A stretch of 64,000 nucleotides of DNA, from positions 2,970,793 to 3,034,792 of the forward strand of contig CAWINI010000004.1 in the NCBI GenBank assembly GCA_963837395.1. Direction: 5' to 3'. This document shows positions 49,949 to 60,100 of the stretch, piece by piece. The DNA comes from CAVZQN01 sp963837395 (GTDB lineage: Bacteria > Acidobacteriota > HRBIN11 > JAKEFK01). The notes beneath the pieces are model-generated. The model saw nothing but the letters and a program-made list of their open reading frames with translations. It searched no databases and was not told the origin of the DNA. Both the position numbers and the translations under genes were made by a program. Each line of letters opens with the position of its first letter. Within the stretch, counting starts at the first letter, position 1.

Positions 49949-51162
49949 ACCGTGTACTTTCCTTGAAGCAATTCGTTACAAAAGGCATGTAATCCTGAAA
50001 GTTCATGTTCAACGATCTGATGAGCTTGTTTTGTGATTCTTGAAACCGATGCATTCTTCTTCAAATTTAATTTTATTGAAACTGCATCAGGCCTGTTTAT
50101 TGGGGAACCAATTCGACTTACCATCGTTACAAAAACTTCTTGAATCCCGTAAAGCGTTTCATAGATCTGTGCAGCAACTTTATTTGCAAAAACATTATAG
50201 ATCTTGCCAACATGACTAAGAGCATTCTTTCCTGCAGCAGCTTCCAATGAACAAGGTCTTCCAAATGAAATCAATCCGTTCACACGGTTTCCCCGGCCGA
50301 CTTCTCCGGAATCTGCAACTTCAGCGGATGTTCCAACCACACTGAGATATAGTCCATTAATCCCTTTCCCTTTTTTATCAAGACTATTCAATATGATTTC
50401 AATTTTGTCGAAATTTGGATATTTTTCCTCAGGAAATTCTTTTATTACGTTCAAAACTTCCGATTTTCTTTTGAAATAACTTCTTTCATCCTCTATGAAT
50501 CGATCCATTAACGGCATGGCAACTGTCAATTGCAAATCCTTGCCTTTTCGGATACCCATGATTTTTACATCTTCGCCAGTATCAGGGAAGTTGTCCTTAA
50601 AGATTTTTGAATTAAGATACTTTTCTGTTTCCAAAACTATTTTTTCAGTTTCTGAAAGCGGCGCATATCCAACCCCTGCTGATGTATCATTCGCCGCTAG
50701 AATTCTTTTCTTTGAACCAAAAATATTTTGCAATTCGGAAGAACCTGGTCTGATCTCAAGTTGATACTCAACATGCTGTTCCGGATCCAGAAATCGAAAA
50801 TGATTTCGGAACCATTCTTTCGCAGCGGCAATTGCGATTTCTCCCACTGGAATTTCTTTTCCATCGGCTTTCCACGTAGCACGATCACCCATAATTAATC
50901 GCATTGGCGATTTGATCGTCCCACCCCCGAATTTTGTTTCCGCGGATCCAGCACACAGGAGACTCTTATCAAGATTGTGATGTAAAACAGTCCCAAATCG
51001 TTTCTGGTATTCAGCTGCCAATCGGATTGAAACAAATTCCATTACACCGTCACAAATAGAATCCGGATGGCCCAGTCCTTTTCGTTCAACAATTTCCAAT
51101 TTCTGTTCAGAAACTGTCTTTCCTGAAAAGGATTCAATAACAATTGAATCCGCGTCGCTCAT
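49942..51162 (-). CDS. Methionine adenosyltransferase, archaeal type
   Basis: 406 residues of the archaeal MAT family (AdoMet_Synthase), distinct from bacterial MetK: VERKGLGHPDSICDGVME, EIRPGSSELQ, LAANDTSAGVGYAPLSETEK, GTSAEVADSGEVGRGNRVNG and RPCSLEAAAGKNALSHVGKIYN. It makes SAM from Met and ATP. Bacterial copies of this form are uncommon and usually point to transfer from archaea. It overlaps the end of cheR by 7 bases (convergent) and follows the TPR cytochrome gene by 10 bases. Confidence 0.92.
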   Translation of the reverse strand: MSDADSIVIESFSGKTVSEQKLEIVERKGLGHPDSICDGVMEFVSIRLAAEYQKRFGTVLHHNLDKSLLCAGSAETKFGGGTIKSPMRLIMGDRATWKADGKEIPVGEIAIAAAKEWFRNHFRFLDPEQHVEYQLEIRPGSSELQNIFGSKKRILAANDTSAGVGYAPLSETEKIVLETEKYLNSKIFKDNFPDTGEDVKIMGIRKGKDLQLTVAMPLMDRFIEDERSYFKRKSEVLNVIKEFPEEKYPNFDKIEIILNSLDKKGKGINGLYLSVVGTSAEVADSGEVGRGNRVNGLISFGRPCSLEAAAGKNALSHVGKIYNVFANKVAAQIYETLYGIQEVFVTMVSRIGSPINRPDAVSIKLNLKKNASVSRITKQAHQIVEHELSGLHAFCNELLQGKYTVY

Positions 51163-51172
51163 AGATTTTCCT

Positions 51173-52336
51173 TCAGGAAGGAGTCGATAGTTTCTTCAAT
51201 TCTCTTAGATGTTTTTTTACAGCTGAGGGGAGAGAGAGTCCTGCGCTTCCAGAATATCCAAAAAACACTGATTGTTCGTACCTTTCATAACATGTTTGAG
51301 CAATTTCAGTGTAGGGAGATTTACGTATACAAGCTTCATAATACAATTCATGAACATTCCAAAGTTCCGGAGCCTGAAGAGCTTCATAACAGTTACCAAG
51401 CAATAGCAGCGCTTTTGCAACATCAGCACTATCCGGATAGCTGCTGAGAAAATCATGCAGACAGGAAGTAGCTCTAAGGTAGAGAATATCAGTGGAATGA
51501 TCGCTTTGATATTCTTGCAGTTCTGAAGCCAGTGCGATTAATCTTTCAGCTTCATTCAATAAAGCGTTAGCAGTTGTTAGGTCTTTAGGCTCTTCATTCT
51601 TCCATTGTTCCAATGACATCTTCCATTGTCGTGCTTGGCTTTTCACAAACTGCGGTGCTTCTGTTGAATTTAGCACAAGGTTCACTATCGTCATCGCTCG
51701 TTCCGGATCCCGTTTTACGCGAACGCTGGTAGCGATTGCATAATAAGCCGCCCTTTGCCATTCAAGTTCGTGATCTTTCAAGTTTTGTGTGTCTGCTAAT
51801 ATCTTCTGAAATTCGTCAAGAGCTCTGTCAAATTGCCAGGTCGCATCAAAAAACTCTGCCTTTTCCAGGGAAGTTTGAAGCACTTTTGGGACTTCTTTTT
51901 GTAATGAAGAAAGATCCAGAGAACTCGCGGAGCGCGTGTGACACGCGATACAGTATCTGGGAACAGATTTCAAAATAGATCTTGCATACTCACGGTGTCC
52001 GTTCACTAAATGACCATATGCTAAAAGAATTTGATCTTTAAAGAGTCCTGAAATTAAGGTAATACTGGCATCTTTATTTTCCGACAATTTCTCTTCCGGC
52101 ATATCATGAGTAAGCTCAGTTAGTTTTTTTGTATTCTTTTCAATCCGGGCAAAATTTTTTGGTGAATTGTATTGTTGATCACTAATAACATCCGGAAGTA
52201 GCTCAGAAAGCACAGAGCGAAGCTCATCCATTCTTTTTCCCCAATCTGGTTCAGGAGGTTTTGCAGCTAAAAGATTAAAAACAACGAAAACTATCACACA
52301 TTTGGGGAGAATTCGTTTTAATTCAAATTGAAACAT
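51173..52336 (-). CDS. Secreted monohaem cytochrome c with TPR-like helical repeats
   Basis: 387 residues from ATG 52336 (GAGGAAC upstream), with a signal peptide (about 1-25). One haem site CIACH (129-133) in VPRYCIACHTRSA, followed by helical repeats of TPR/tetratricopeptide character (AEFFDATWQFDRALDEFQKILAD, DVAKALLLLGNCYEALQ). Its role is probably a periplasmic redox or scaffold protein. In an operon with the archaeal-type MAT. No family is recognised precisely. Confidence 0.75.
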   Translation of the reverse strand: MFQFELKRILPKCVIVFVVFNLLAAKPPEPDWGKRMDELRSVLSELLPDVISDQQYNSPKNFARIEKNTKKLTELTHDMPEEKLSENKDASITLISGLFKDQILLAYGHLVNGHREYARSILKSVPRYCIACHTRSASSLDLSSLQKEVPKVLQTSLEKAEFFDATWQFDRALDEFQKILADTQNLKDHELEWQRAAYYAIATSVRVKRDPERAMTIVNLVLNSTEAPQFVKSQARQWKMSLEQWKNEEPKDLTTANALLNEAERLIALASELQEYQSDHSTDILYLRATSCLHDFLSSYPDSADVAKALLLLGNCYEALQAPELWNVHELYYEACIRKSPYTEIAQTCYERYEQSVFFGYSGSAGLSLPSAVKKHLRELKKLSTPS

Positions 52337-52387
52337 CTTTGTAGTTCCTCGATTCACCGCGAAAATGGGTTAATCTATTTTTGTATA

Positions 52388-54883
52388 ATGACTGCAAATC
52401 CAATAGAAAAGGTTATCCGACCTCATAATTTTTGGAGTATCGATCCGGCCCAATTACTGTTTATACTTGGATCCTCCAAAAATGGATTATCGAGTGATGA
52501 AAGCCAACGTAGAATTGTATACTACGGTCCAAATCGGCTGAAACCCTCAAAGCGAAGCACGCCAATCATATTGCTTTTACGTCAATTTAGCAGCCCTCTA
52601 ATTTTGATACTTCTAGCTGCAGCGATACTTTCCTTCGCGTTGCATGAACATACTGATGGTCTGATCATCACTGGAATAGTCCTACTGAGTGGAGTAATGG
52701 GATTCTGGCGTGAAAAAGGTGCTGCTGATGCTGTGAAAAGATTGCTTTCGATGGTTCAGACAAAAACAACATGCATTCGTGAAGGATCAAGTGTCGATAT
52801 ATCAACTGAAGAAGTAGTGCCCGGAGATATTGTTTTTTTGAATGCCGGAGATTTGATTCCTGCTGATGGTCTTATTCTGGAATCAAAAGATTTTTTCGTA
52901 GATGAAGCGGCGCTGACCGGGGAAAGTTATCCTTCCGAAAAGAAATTGGGTGTTTTGCCTGAAGATATGAAGTTAAGCGGCAGAACAAATTCTATTTTTA
53001 TGGGAACTCATGTTGTTAGCGGTGAAGCAACAGTTGTTGTGGTTTTTACGGGGATTCAAACTGAATTCGGAAAAATATCGGAAGAGCTTAAACGGAAACC
53101 AGAAGATACGGAGTTTGAGCGAGGTGTTCGCCGCTTCGGATATCTGTTAACAAGAATCACCATGGTTCTGATTTTGATCATTTTCGCTGTTAGTGTCCTT
53201 ATGCATCGACCGCTTTTGAGCTCTTTTTTGTTTGCACTGGCACTCGCTGTTGGTTTAATTCCTGAGTTACTGCCCGCAATTATTGCAGTCAATCTTGCCA
53301 GAGGTGCCGAGAGGATGGCAAGCGAAAAAGTGATAGTAAAACGGCTGGCATGTATTGATAACTTCGGCAGCATGGATGTGCTCTGTTGCGATAAAACTGG
53401 CACGTTAACAAAAGGGATTGTGGAATTTCATTCTGCGATTGATGCAGCAGGTAATGTTACGGAAAAAGCTTTGCACTATGCATATGTGAATGCGTTGTAT
53501 GAAACAGGCTTCACAAATCCGATCGATCTGGCTTTGAAGCAGATGGAAGGACTTGATGCATCTAAGTATAGGAAATTGGATGAAGTACCTTACGATTTTA
53601 TTCGAAGACGTTTGAGCGTACTGGTTTCATTCAATGAGTCCGCCCTGATGATCACGAAAGGAGCGGTGACGGAAATAATGGCAATTTGTTCTCATGCCGA
53701 AGTTTCAGGAGAAAAGATTGAGCTTTCAAAATTGCAGGAAGCTTTAATAACCCGATTTGAGTCCTTTTGTAGTGAAGGCTTTCGAGTTCTCGGGATCGCT
53801 TACCGCGAATTAAATATCACTTCCATAACAAAAGATGATGAAACAGATATGACATTTCTCGGGTTTCTGGTTTTTTATGATCCACCAAAACCCGGAGCAC
53901 AGAAAAACATCCAGGATTTGAAAAAACTTGGAGTGAATTTGAAGATTTTAACAGGGGATAACAGCCTTGTGGCACGGGCTGTTAGCAAAATGGTGGGATT
54001 TTCTGATCCCATGATTGTTACCGGAAGTGATCTTCGTCAAATGAGTAATGAGGCTCTGGCCAATCTTGCGAACAATATCGATATATTTGCGGAAGTCGAG
54101 CCTGCACAAAAAGAACGGATTATTCATGCTCTTCTCAAATCAGGAAATGTTGTTGGCTACATGGGAGACGGTATTAATGATGCTTCGGCCTTACACGTAG
54201 CCGATGTTGGAATTTCAGTGGATACTGCTGTTGATGTCGCAAAGGAAGCAGCTGACATTGTTTTGCTTGAAAAAGATTTAAATGTCTTGCTGGATGGTGT
54301 TCGTCTTGGACGAATAACATTTGTAAATACAATGAAATATATTTTTGTTACAACCAGTGCGAATTTTGGAAACATGTTCAGCATGGCTGGAGCTTCATTA
54401 TTCTTGTCGTTCCTGCCGCTTCTTCCCAAACAAATACTTCTTAATAATTTCCTGACGGATTTTCCGGCAATGACAATTGCTACGGATAAAGTCGATGAAG
54501 AGATGTTGGAAAAACCGCAACGCTGGAACATTCATTTCGTTCGAAATTTTATGATCCTTTTTGGACTGGTGAGCTCAGTTTTTGATTTCCTAACTTTTGG
54601 TCTTTTAATGTTTGTATTAAAAGCATCGCCGGATCAGTTTCGAACAGGATGGTTTCTGCAATCGGTGTTCACAGAGTTGCTGATCCTACCAGTAATTCGT
54701 ACAAAAAGACCATTCTTCAAAAGTCTTCCTTCAAAAGCTTTGTCTTATTCCACGGTTTTGGTTTTCACATTTACATTGATGCTTCCATACATCATGCCTG
54801 AACGTATCCTGAACCTGATTCCTTTACCACTATCATGGGTGTTGTTATTGCTGGGAGTTACCATGCTCTATGTAATAGAGTAG
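52388..54883 (+). CDS. Mg2+-type P-type ATPase (P3B, MgtA-like)
   Basis: 831 residues from ATG 52388, which avoids overlap with the divergent gene. TGES (177-180), IPELLP in helix 4, phosphorylation motif CDKTGTLTKG (Asp335), VPYDFIRRRLSVL, LTGDNSLVARAV and MGDGINDASALHVADVGISVDTAVDVAKEAADIVLL. The helix 4 and FxRRRxSV motifs match magnesium-importing ATPases rather than the Ca type at 18719. It imports Mg2+. The N-terminal cytoplasmic stretch is short. No mgtL-type leader or riboswitch was seen. Confidence 0.87.
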   Translation: MTANPIEKVIRPHNFWSIDPAQLLFILGSSKNGLSSDESQRRIVYYGPNRLKPSKRSTPIILLLRQFSSPLILILLAAAILSFALHEHTDGLIITGIVLLSGVMGFWREKGAADAVKRLLSMVQTKTTCIREGSSVDISTEEVVPGDIVFLNAGDLIPADGLILESKDFFVDEAALTGESYPSEKKLGVLPEDMKLSGRTNSIFMGTHVVSGEATVVVVFTGIQTEFGKISEELKRKPEDTEFERGVRRFGYLLTRITMVLILIIFAVSVLMHRPLLSSFLFALALAVGLIPELLPAIIAVNLARGAERMASEKVIVKRLACIDNFGSMDVLCCDKTGTLTKGIVEFHSAIDAAGNVTEKALHYAYVNALYETGFTNPIDLALKQMEGLDASKYRKLDEVPYDFIRRRLSVLVSFNESALMITKGAVTEIMAICSHAEVSGEKIELSKLQEALITRFESFCSEGFRVLGIAYRELNITSITKDDETDMTFLGFLVFYDPPKPGAQKNIQDLKKLGVNLKILTGDNSLVARAVSKMVGFSDPMIVTGSDLRQMSNEALANLANNIDIFAEVEPAQKERIIHALLKSGNVVGYMGDGINDASALHVADVGISVDTAVDVAKEAADIVLLEKDLNVLLDGVRLGRITFVNTMKYIFVTTSANFGNMFSMAGASLFLSFLPLLPKQILLNNFLTDFPAMTIATDKVDEEMLEKPQRWNIHFVRNFMILFGLVSSVFDFLTFGLLMFVLKASPDQFRTGWFLQSVFTELLILPVIRTKRPFFKSLPSKALSYSTVLVFTFTLMLPYIMPERILNLIPLPLSWVLLLLGVTMLYVIE

Positions 54884-57164
54884 AATCGCGAGTGATACTG
54901 ATTTGCGCAGTTTTGGAATTTCCATTTTGATCCTGAGCAACAGCAACAATCGGATTGTTCCCTTCATTCAACGAAATCGTTGTTTGGAACGAACCATCGG
55001 ATTGCAAATCGACATTCGCACCATTGATGGTAAGTGCTGCACCGGTTAAATCGAATACAAATCCGGAAACGGGAGTTGAATCCGCAGTTGTGATGGAGCC
55101 ATCGATCGGGTTTGTGAACGTGATGGACGGTCCTTCGGTATCAAGGGTGACTTGAATCGTAGCTTCCTGGGTATTGCCTGCGTGATCCGTGGCAATCGCA
55201 TGGATGGTATTCAAGCCGGAGCTGAGCAGAACATTGTGCGCGGTAAAATCAGTGCCAGTTAGAGTAGCTGTAATTCCGTTTACGGTCACAGAATCAATGT
55301 CATTGCCGTTTACAAAGCCGGTGACATCAATCAAGTTATCTGTTAAAACCGCGCCATTTTGCGGACTGACAATCGTGATTCCCGGAGCGGTTTGATCTAA
55401 TGTAACGGTGATACTGTCCTGCGCAGTATTCCCAGCCAGATCTGTAACTACTACAACAAGCGTATTATTCCCATCGTGAAGCAAGATCGAGGCGAAGAAT
55501 TGTCCACCGCCGGCGATAACATCCGGATTGCCACTAAGCGTAATGCTTTTTAGACTCTGTTCGATCAAAGTACCGCTGACTTGAATCGAATTGAAGTGGA
55601 ACAGATCTCCATCTTTTGGATTGGTGATTTTTACTTCAGGCGCGATGGTGTCCACACCAAAATTCACCAGACTAATTGCAGAATTTCCGGCGCGATCAAG
55701 TGCGGTTACAACCAGTGTATGTGCCCCTTCTTCCGTGACCGTTGTGCCGCTTTCGAACGGTTTACCATCAAGCAAAATGGAACTGTTTTCGAGATTTATT
55801 TCGGCAATTTGAATTAATGGAGATGGAGGATTCGAGTAAAATTTCCCATCTTCAACGTCAACAATCGTAATCACAGGCGCTGTTTTATCGATTGTAAATT
55901 GCAGTGCAAGCTCACTGCTGTTGCCCGCAAGATCGGTGGCAGTAATTAGCAAGTCGTAAGCACTATCTTGAGTAACGACAGTTCCTTCCGGAACTTCTTG
56001 TCCATTTAGTAAGATCGTGGTGGTTCCGGGGTTCGCATCAATGACCTGTGGAGTTAAGGTAACATCCACATTTATATATGGAGGGACGGCGAAAATAATT
56101 TGCGGCGGCGTAAGATCGATAGTGAATTGAAGATCTTTCGTCGCGGTATTCCCTAACGTATCCGTTCCAGAAACATGAAGTAGATGATGTCCTTCTTCGG
56201 ATACTGTTGAACCAGAAACAAACGGTTCTCCATCCAACAGAATCTCTTGTTCAGCGATGCCGCTCTCATCGGTTATGGTAATCACAATTGTGGCCGGCGA
56301 GTTTTGATATTCGCCATCGGTAACACCAGTAACTGTGATAACTGGCGCACCTGTATCTATACTCAATGGGCTACAGTGCGGAATGATTGTTCCTAGAAGT
56401 TTTATTTTATTGTTGGAAGGATTCACGCGAATCCAGTCCGCTTCCAGTCTGTATAAGAGATTCGCGGATGAAACCGGATCTCCGTTTTCATCTTTGCCAT
56501 CCCACTGCATGTTTGATGGAATGATGGCGAACGGTTTTGCACTGCCCTTTTCTTCATCCGGATCTTCCGATTGTTCATCTCCGAATTCTAAATCGTATTG
56601 AGGACGTTGCAGGGGTTCGGGAGCGTTATCGCAACTTGAATCTGGTGGCGGATTTTTTGGAAGCTGAACGTAATTTAATGGTAGCAAGATTTCTTCATCT
56701 TTGGTGAGCGTGCGAACTAAAGTTGTGCCGTCGAAAATGTAAACGTGGTAACGAACGTAAAATTTCTTGCCTTGCTGCAACTGCTGAACGTGGCGATCGC
56801 GCATTAAGACTGCGAATTGTGAATCGAAGACCACTGGGAGTTGATTATCGATGACATTGATTTGATAGAGGCGTGCTTTTTTGCCGGGCACAGGTGGTTT
56901 AGCTTCGGCAGAACTGACTACCAACAAACAAAGAATTAATAACCACGAAGTACACGAAGTGCTACGAAGGTATTTAGATATGCTTTTAGCTTCGTGCTTC
57001 TTCGTGACCTTCGTGGTTAGTAAATCGTTGGGGATGCGGTGCCCCCTCCTTATGAAGGAGGGGGATAGGGGGTGGTTGGGTACTATCGAAAACATTCCAA
57101 CCCCCTCTTTAATCTCCCCCTTCATAAGGGGGAGAAGTCTCTTCAACACCGTTTTGTTCATCAT
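54858..57164 (-). CDS. Secreted protein with tandem Ig-like repeats; two DNA repeats inserted in its signal peptide
   Basis: 768 residues from ATG 57164, coupled to the giant gene upstream (TGATG). After about 170 residues (KPPVPGKKARLYQINVIDNQLPVVFDSQFAVLMRD, then an Asp/Glu-rich part) come about six Ig-like domains of roughly 80 residues each, opening with patterns such as DQTAPGITIVSPQNGAVLTDN and closing with HAGNTQEATIQVTLD. The N-terminus reads MMNKTVLKRL, then the translated R1 and R2 elements (about residues 10-70), then the hydrophobic core LLILCLLVVSSAEA. Without the repeats this is a normal signal peptide. Cell-surface or secreted; role perhaps adhesion. Convergent with mgtA, overlapping 26 bases. 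Confidence 0.8.
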   Translation of the reverse strand: MMNKTVLKRLLPLMKGEIKEGVGMFSIVPNHPLSPSFIRRGHRIPNDLLTTKVTKKHEAKSISKYLRSTSCTSWLLILCLLVVSSAEAKPPVPGKKARLYQINVIDNQLPVVFDSQFAVLMRDRHVQQLQQGKKFYVRYHVYIFDGTTLVRTLTKDEEILLPLNYVQLPKNPPPDSSCDNAPEPLQRPQYDLEFGDEQSEDPDEEKGSAKPFAIIPSNMQWDGKDENGDPVSSANLLYRLEADWIRVNPSNNKIKLLGTIIPHCSPLSIDTGAPVITVTGVTDGEYQNSPATIVITITDESGIAEQEILLDGEPFVSGSTVSEEGHHLLHVSGTDTLGNTATKDLQFTIDLTPPQIIFAVPPYINVDVTLTPQVIDANPGTTTILLNGQEVPEGTVVTQDSAYDLLITATDLAGNSSELALQFTIDKTAPVITIVDVEDGKFYSNPPSPLIQIAEINLENSSILLDGKPFESGTTVTEEGAHTLVVTALDRAGNSAISLVNFGVDTIAPEVKITNPKDGDLFHFNSIQVSGTLIEQSLKSITLSGNPDVIAGGGQFFASILLHDGNNTLVVVVTDLAGNTAQDSITVTLDQTAPGITIVSPQNGAVLTDNLIDVTGFVNGNDIDSVTVNGITATLTGTDFTAHNVLLSSGLNTIHAIATDHAGNTQEATIQVTLDTEGPSITFTNPIDGSITTADSTPVSGFVFDLTGAALTINGANVDLQSDGSFQTTISLNEGNNPIVAVAQDQNGNSKTAQISITRDSTLLHRAW
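56941..57018. repeat. Dispersed inverted repeat R2, copy B (in coding sequence)
   Basis: AACCACGAAGTACACGAAG at one end and CTTCGTGACCTTCGTGGTT at the other, with the AT-rich centre of copy A replaced by a related one. Translated in the surface protein as TTKVTKKHEAKSISKYLR and SCTSW. Confidence 0.8.
57042..57135. repeat. Dispersed repeat R1, copy B (in coding sequence)
   Basis: Reverse orientation of copy A (7786-7882) with the same hairpins (CTCCCCCTTATGAAGGGGG and CCCCCTCCTTCATAAGGAGG) and the same GGGGGTTGG/CCAACCACCCCC centre. It is read as LLPLMKGEIKEGVGMFS and VPNHPLSPSFIRRG in the surface protein. Confidence 0.85.
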
Positions 57165-60100
57165 CAGTTTGCATTCACAGTGATTGTTAAAGTGGTTTGA
57201 TTGTTCCAAACGTCAAAAGCTTGGACTGTGATTGTGTGACTGCCTGTAAAGATTTGACCGGCCGGAATTACGACTTCATAAGGTTCAACCGATTGATAAA
57301 CAGGCGGACCAGAATCAAATGACACACCCAGTGATGCGATCCCTGTTGCATCGGTGGCTGAAATTCTAACCAGCAAAGCCTGATTACCGGTTATAATTTC
57401 TCCGCCGGTTGGGGTGATGAAACTGACATCAGGAGGATCCGGCTCCGGCGTAATAACAGTTGCAGGATCGGTGTTCATCGCACCGAAAGTCCCAGCGGGC
57501 GGCAGCTGATCCCAGGAATTATTGCGGGCATCGATCGTTGCAGAGCTTGCATTGCCAAGATTTAACGCATTGTTCAGGAAGATATTGCCGCCGCGGCTTC
57601 CAAAGAATCCTCCGCCAAAATCGCCATAAAGGTTTTCCACGGTTGCGCCTTCCGCGGTGCATGCTTCAATGCGATTAAATTCAAAGAATCCGAATTCCAA
57701 CGAGGCTTGCTGAATCCCTAATCCAGCCGATTTGCGGAAAATATTTCCGCCACCAATAGCATCAACGAGATATGAGCCATTGCCGTTGTTATTCACAACC
57801 TGATTGGATAAAACTTGTCCGCGGAAAGAAACGATTCCGAATGCTGTGAATTGGGAATCATGAATTGCATTCTGATAGTGGATTGTGTCAAAGCCAGTAA
57901 TCCCCGAATCAAAGCTTCCTGATAGATCATTGTTGCTGATGAAAGCAGTTGTGAATGAAGAAATACCTGAGTTGAATTGACCGCGAATAGTATTGCGATA
58001 CACGAAATATTTGCCTGGAAAAAATGCCAGACCGGTTGTGCCAGAATCAAACACGCTTAATTGATTTTCCAAAACATCACAGGTGATATCACCAAGTTGA
58101 ATTCCGGTGATGGCATTAACTTTGTTTCTTTCGATCATTGCATGCATTCCGCCGCCATCATCAAGGTCATCAACGTAGATACCGATCCCACTGAAAGCAG
58201 AAATCTGATTGTCTTTGATTTGGATCTGCGTATTTTGATCACCAGAAAGATTCAAAACGATTCCGTGTGTATCGAATCCTCCGGAGATTATTTGGGAATC
58301 CAAAATGCTGATGGTCCCAGGATTTCCGCTGGTTTCCAAAATATCGATCGTGGCCGTATGAACGTTCGGTTGTTGAACAACCAGGCTGCTCAAATAAATA
58401 TTGGCGTATTCATTGGAACTCAGGCCAACCTGGATACCCAGATTTCGGATGGCAAAATGGTCAGTGGATGTCTGAGCAAATGAACTGACGTTCCCAACTA
58501 CAGTTACGCTTTGATCCACTCCGCTCAGCGAAATGTTTGGAGGTAGAATCAGATTTTCATCATAAAGTAGCGGCTTGATCAGAACTGCATCATTGGGTTG
58601 CGCAGTTAGCAGTGCATCTCCGATTTTGCGACACGGCGTTGCCGATAATGTGCCGCACGGTGGATTCAGAACGGCATTCGGATCTTGCTGATCAACATAA
58701 ATAATGTTTGCGGCGGTAGTGAACATAGATCCGTATGGGACTGATAAAAATTCACCGGTGCTGCTTTCAATGTTTTGAACTGACAATGCATAACTTGCTG
58801 ATGGAATCAGGTTCGCTTGAATTTGAAGCACATCACCTGAAACAGAAACATCGGTTGGAATTGCAGATCCGTTTTGAAGTAGATCCACTTTGCCTGTGAA
58901 GTCTTGTGATTCATTTAGCGGTGTGCTGAATTTCACGGTGAGTGTTGGTGAAGTCCAATCGTTTGTAAATACAGCTTGAGTTTCACCATCGGCTGGTAAG
59001 CTATATAGCACTCGGAATGGATCCGGACGTTGGCGCACGTCGCACTGAATTGACTGTGATGCAGTCACCGCACCAGCAACTGCAACCGCTTCGATCGTAA
59101 CGGTATCGCTTGCAGGAACCGTAAATGGCGCGACAAACTGCAACACATCGCCTTGTTTGGTTGCGGGTAGCGGATCCACTCGTACGCCATTGATCAGGAA
59201 GTAGTAATCGTTGAAATTCGCAGCGCTGATTGCTGTAGCCATGGCATAAACATCAGCATTCTGTTCCAGTTGCTGTCCTTGCAATGGCGTCATCAGCTGA
59301 ACTGTTGCTGGAACTACGTTCAGGATCACATTAGATGAAGTTGCAGTATTGCCTCTGGCATCAGTAGCGACTGCATATAATGTTATTGTCGGCTCTGCCG
59401 GTATTACGATTGTGAATTTGTATGGCGCAGTTGTATCGGTACCTGCGGATTGTCCATCCACAAACAATTCAACAGATGCCACTGCAAAATTGTCAGAAGC
59501 ATCTACATCTACTTCCAGTGAAGTGCCTTCCGCAACATCACTTCCTGAAAGCGGTGATGTGATTGCTACTGTTGGCGGTACTTGTTCCGGTGTGACATTT
59601 ATTACAACCTCATCCGCAGTTGTGATGTGTCCGCCGGTATCATAAGCACGCGCACCTAATGTAAGGGTGCTCGCAGATCCGAACGGAATGATATAGCTGA
59701 AAGCATACGGTGCAGTTGAATCTGAACCGACAACTACTCCCTCGGCAAGAAATTCAACGTTGGTAACACCAAATTCATCAACCGCATCGACACTGATTGG
59801 AACTGATGTTCCTTCTACAAAACTTGCGCCGGCTACGGGTGAAGTAATCAAAACCGTTGGCGGTTGATCTTCATAATCCGGAGCATCCCAAACCACCCCG
59901 CCTTTCAAAACCAGCGAATCTAATTTCAGCACACCGCGATAACGAAGTCCGGTAGTATCCGATGCAAGACCTTCCAGTGTTAACGTATTTCCAGATTGCG
60001 AAAGAACTTTGAATTCACCGAATGTGGAATCATCAGCATTGAGTATGCGCACATACACACCGACAACACTGTGCGGGAATTCAGTCCAGCCAGGCTCATC

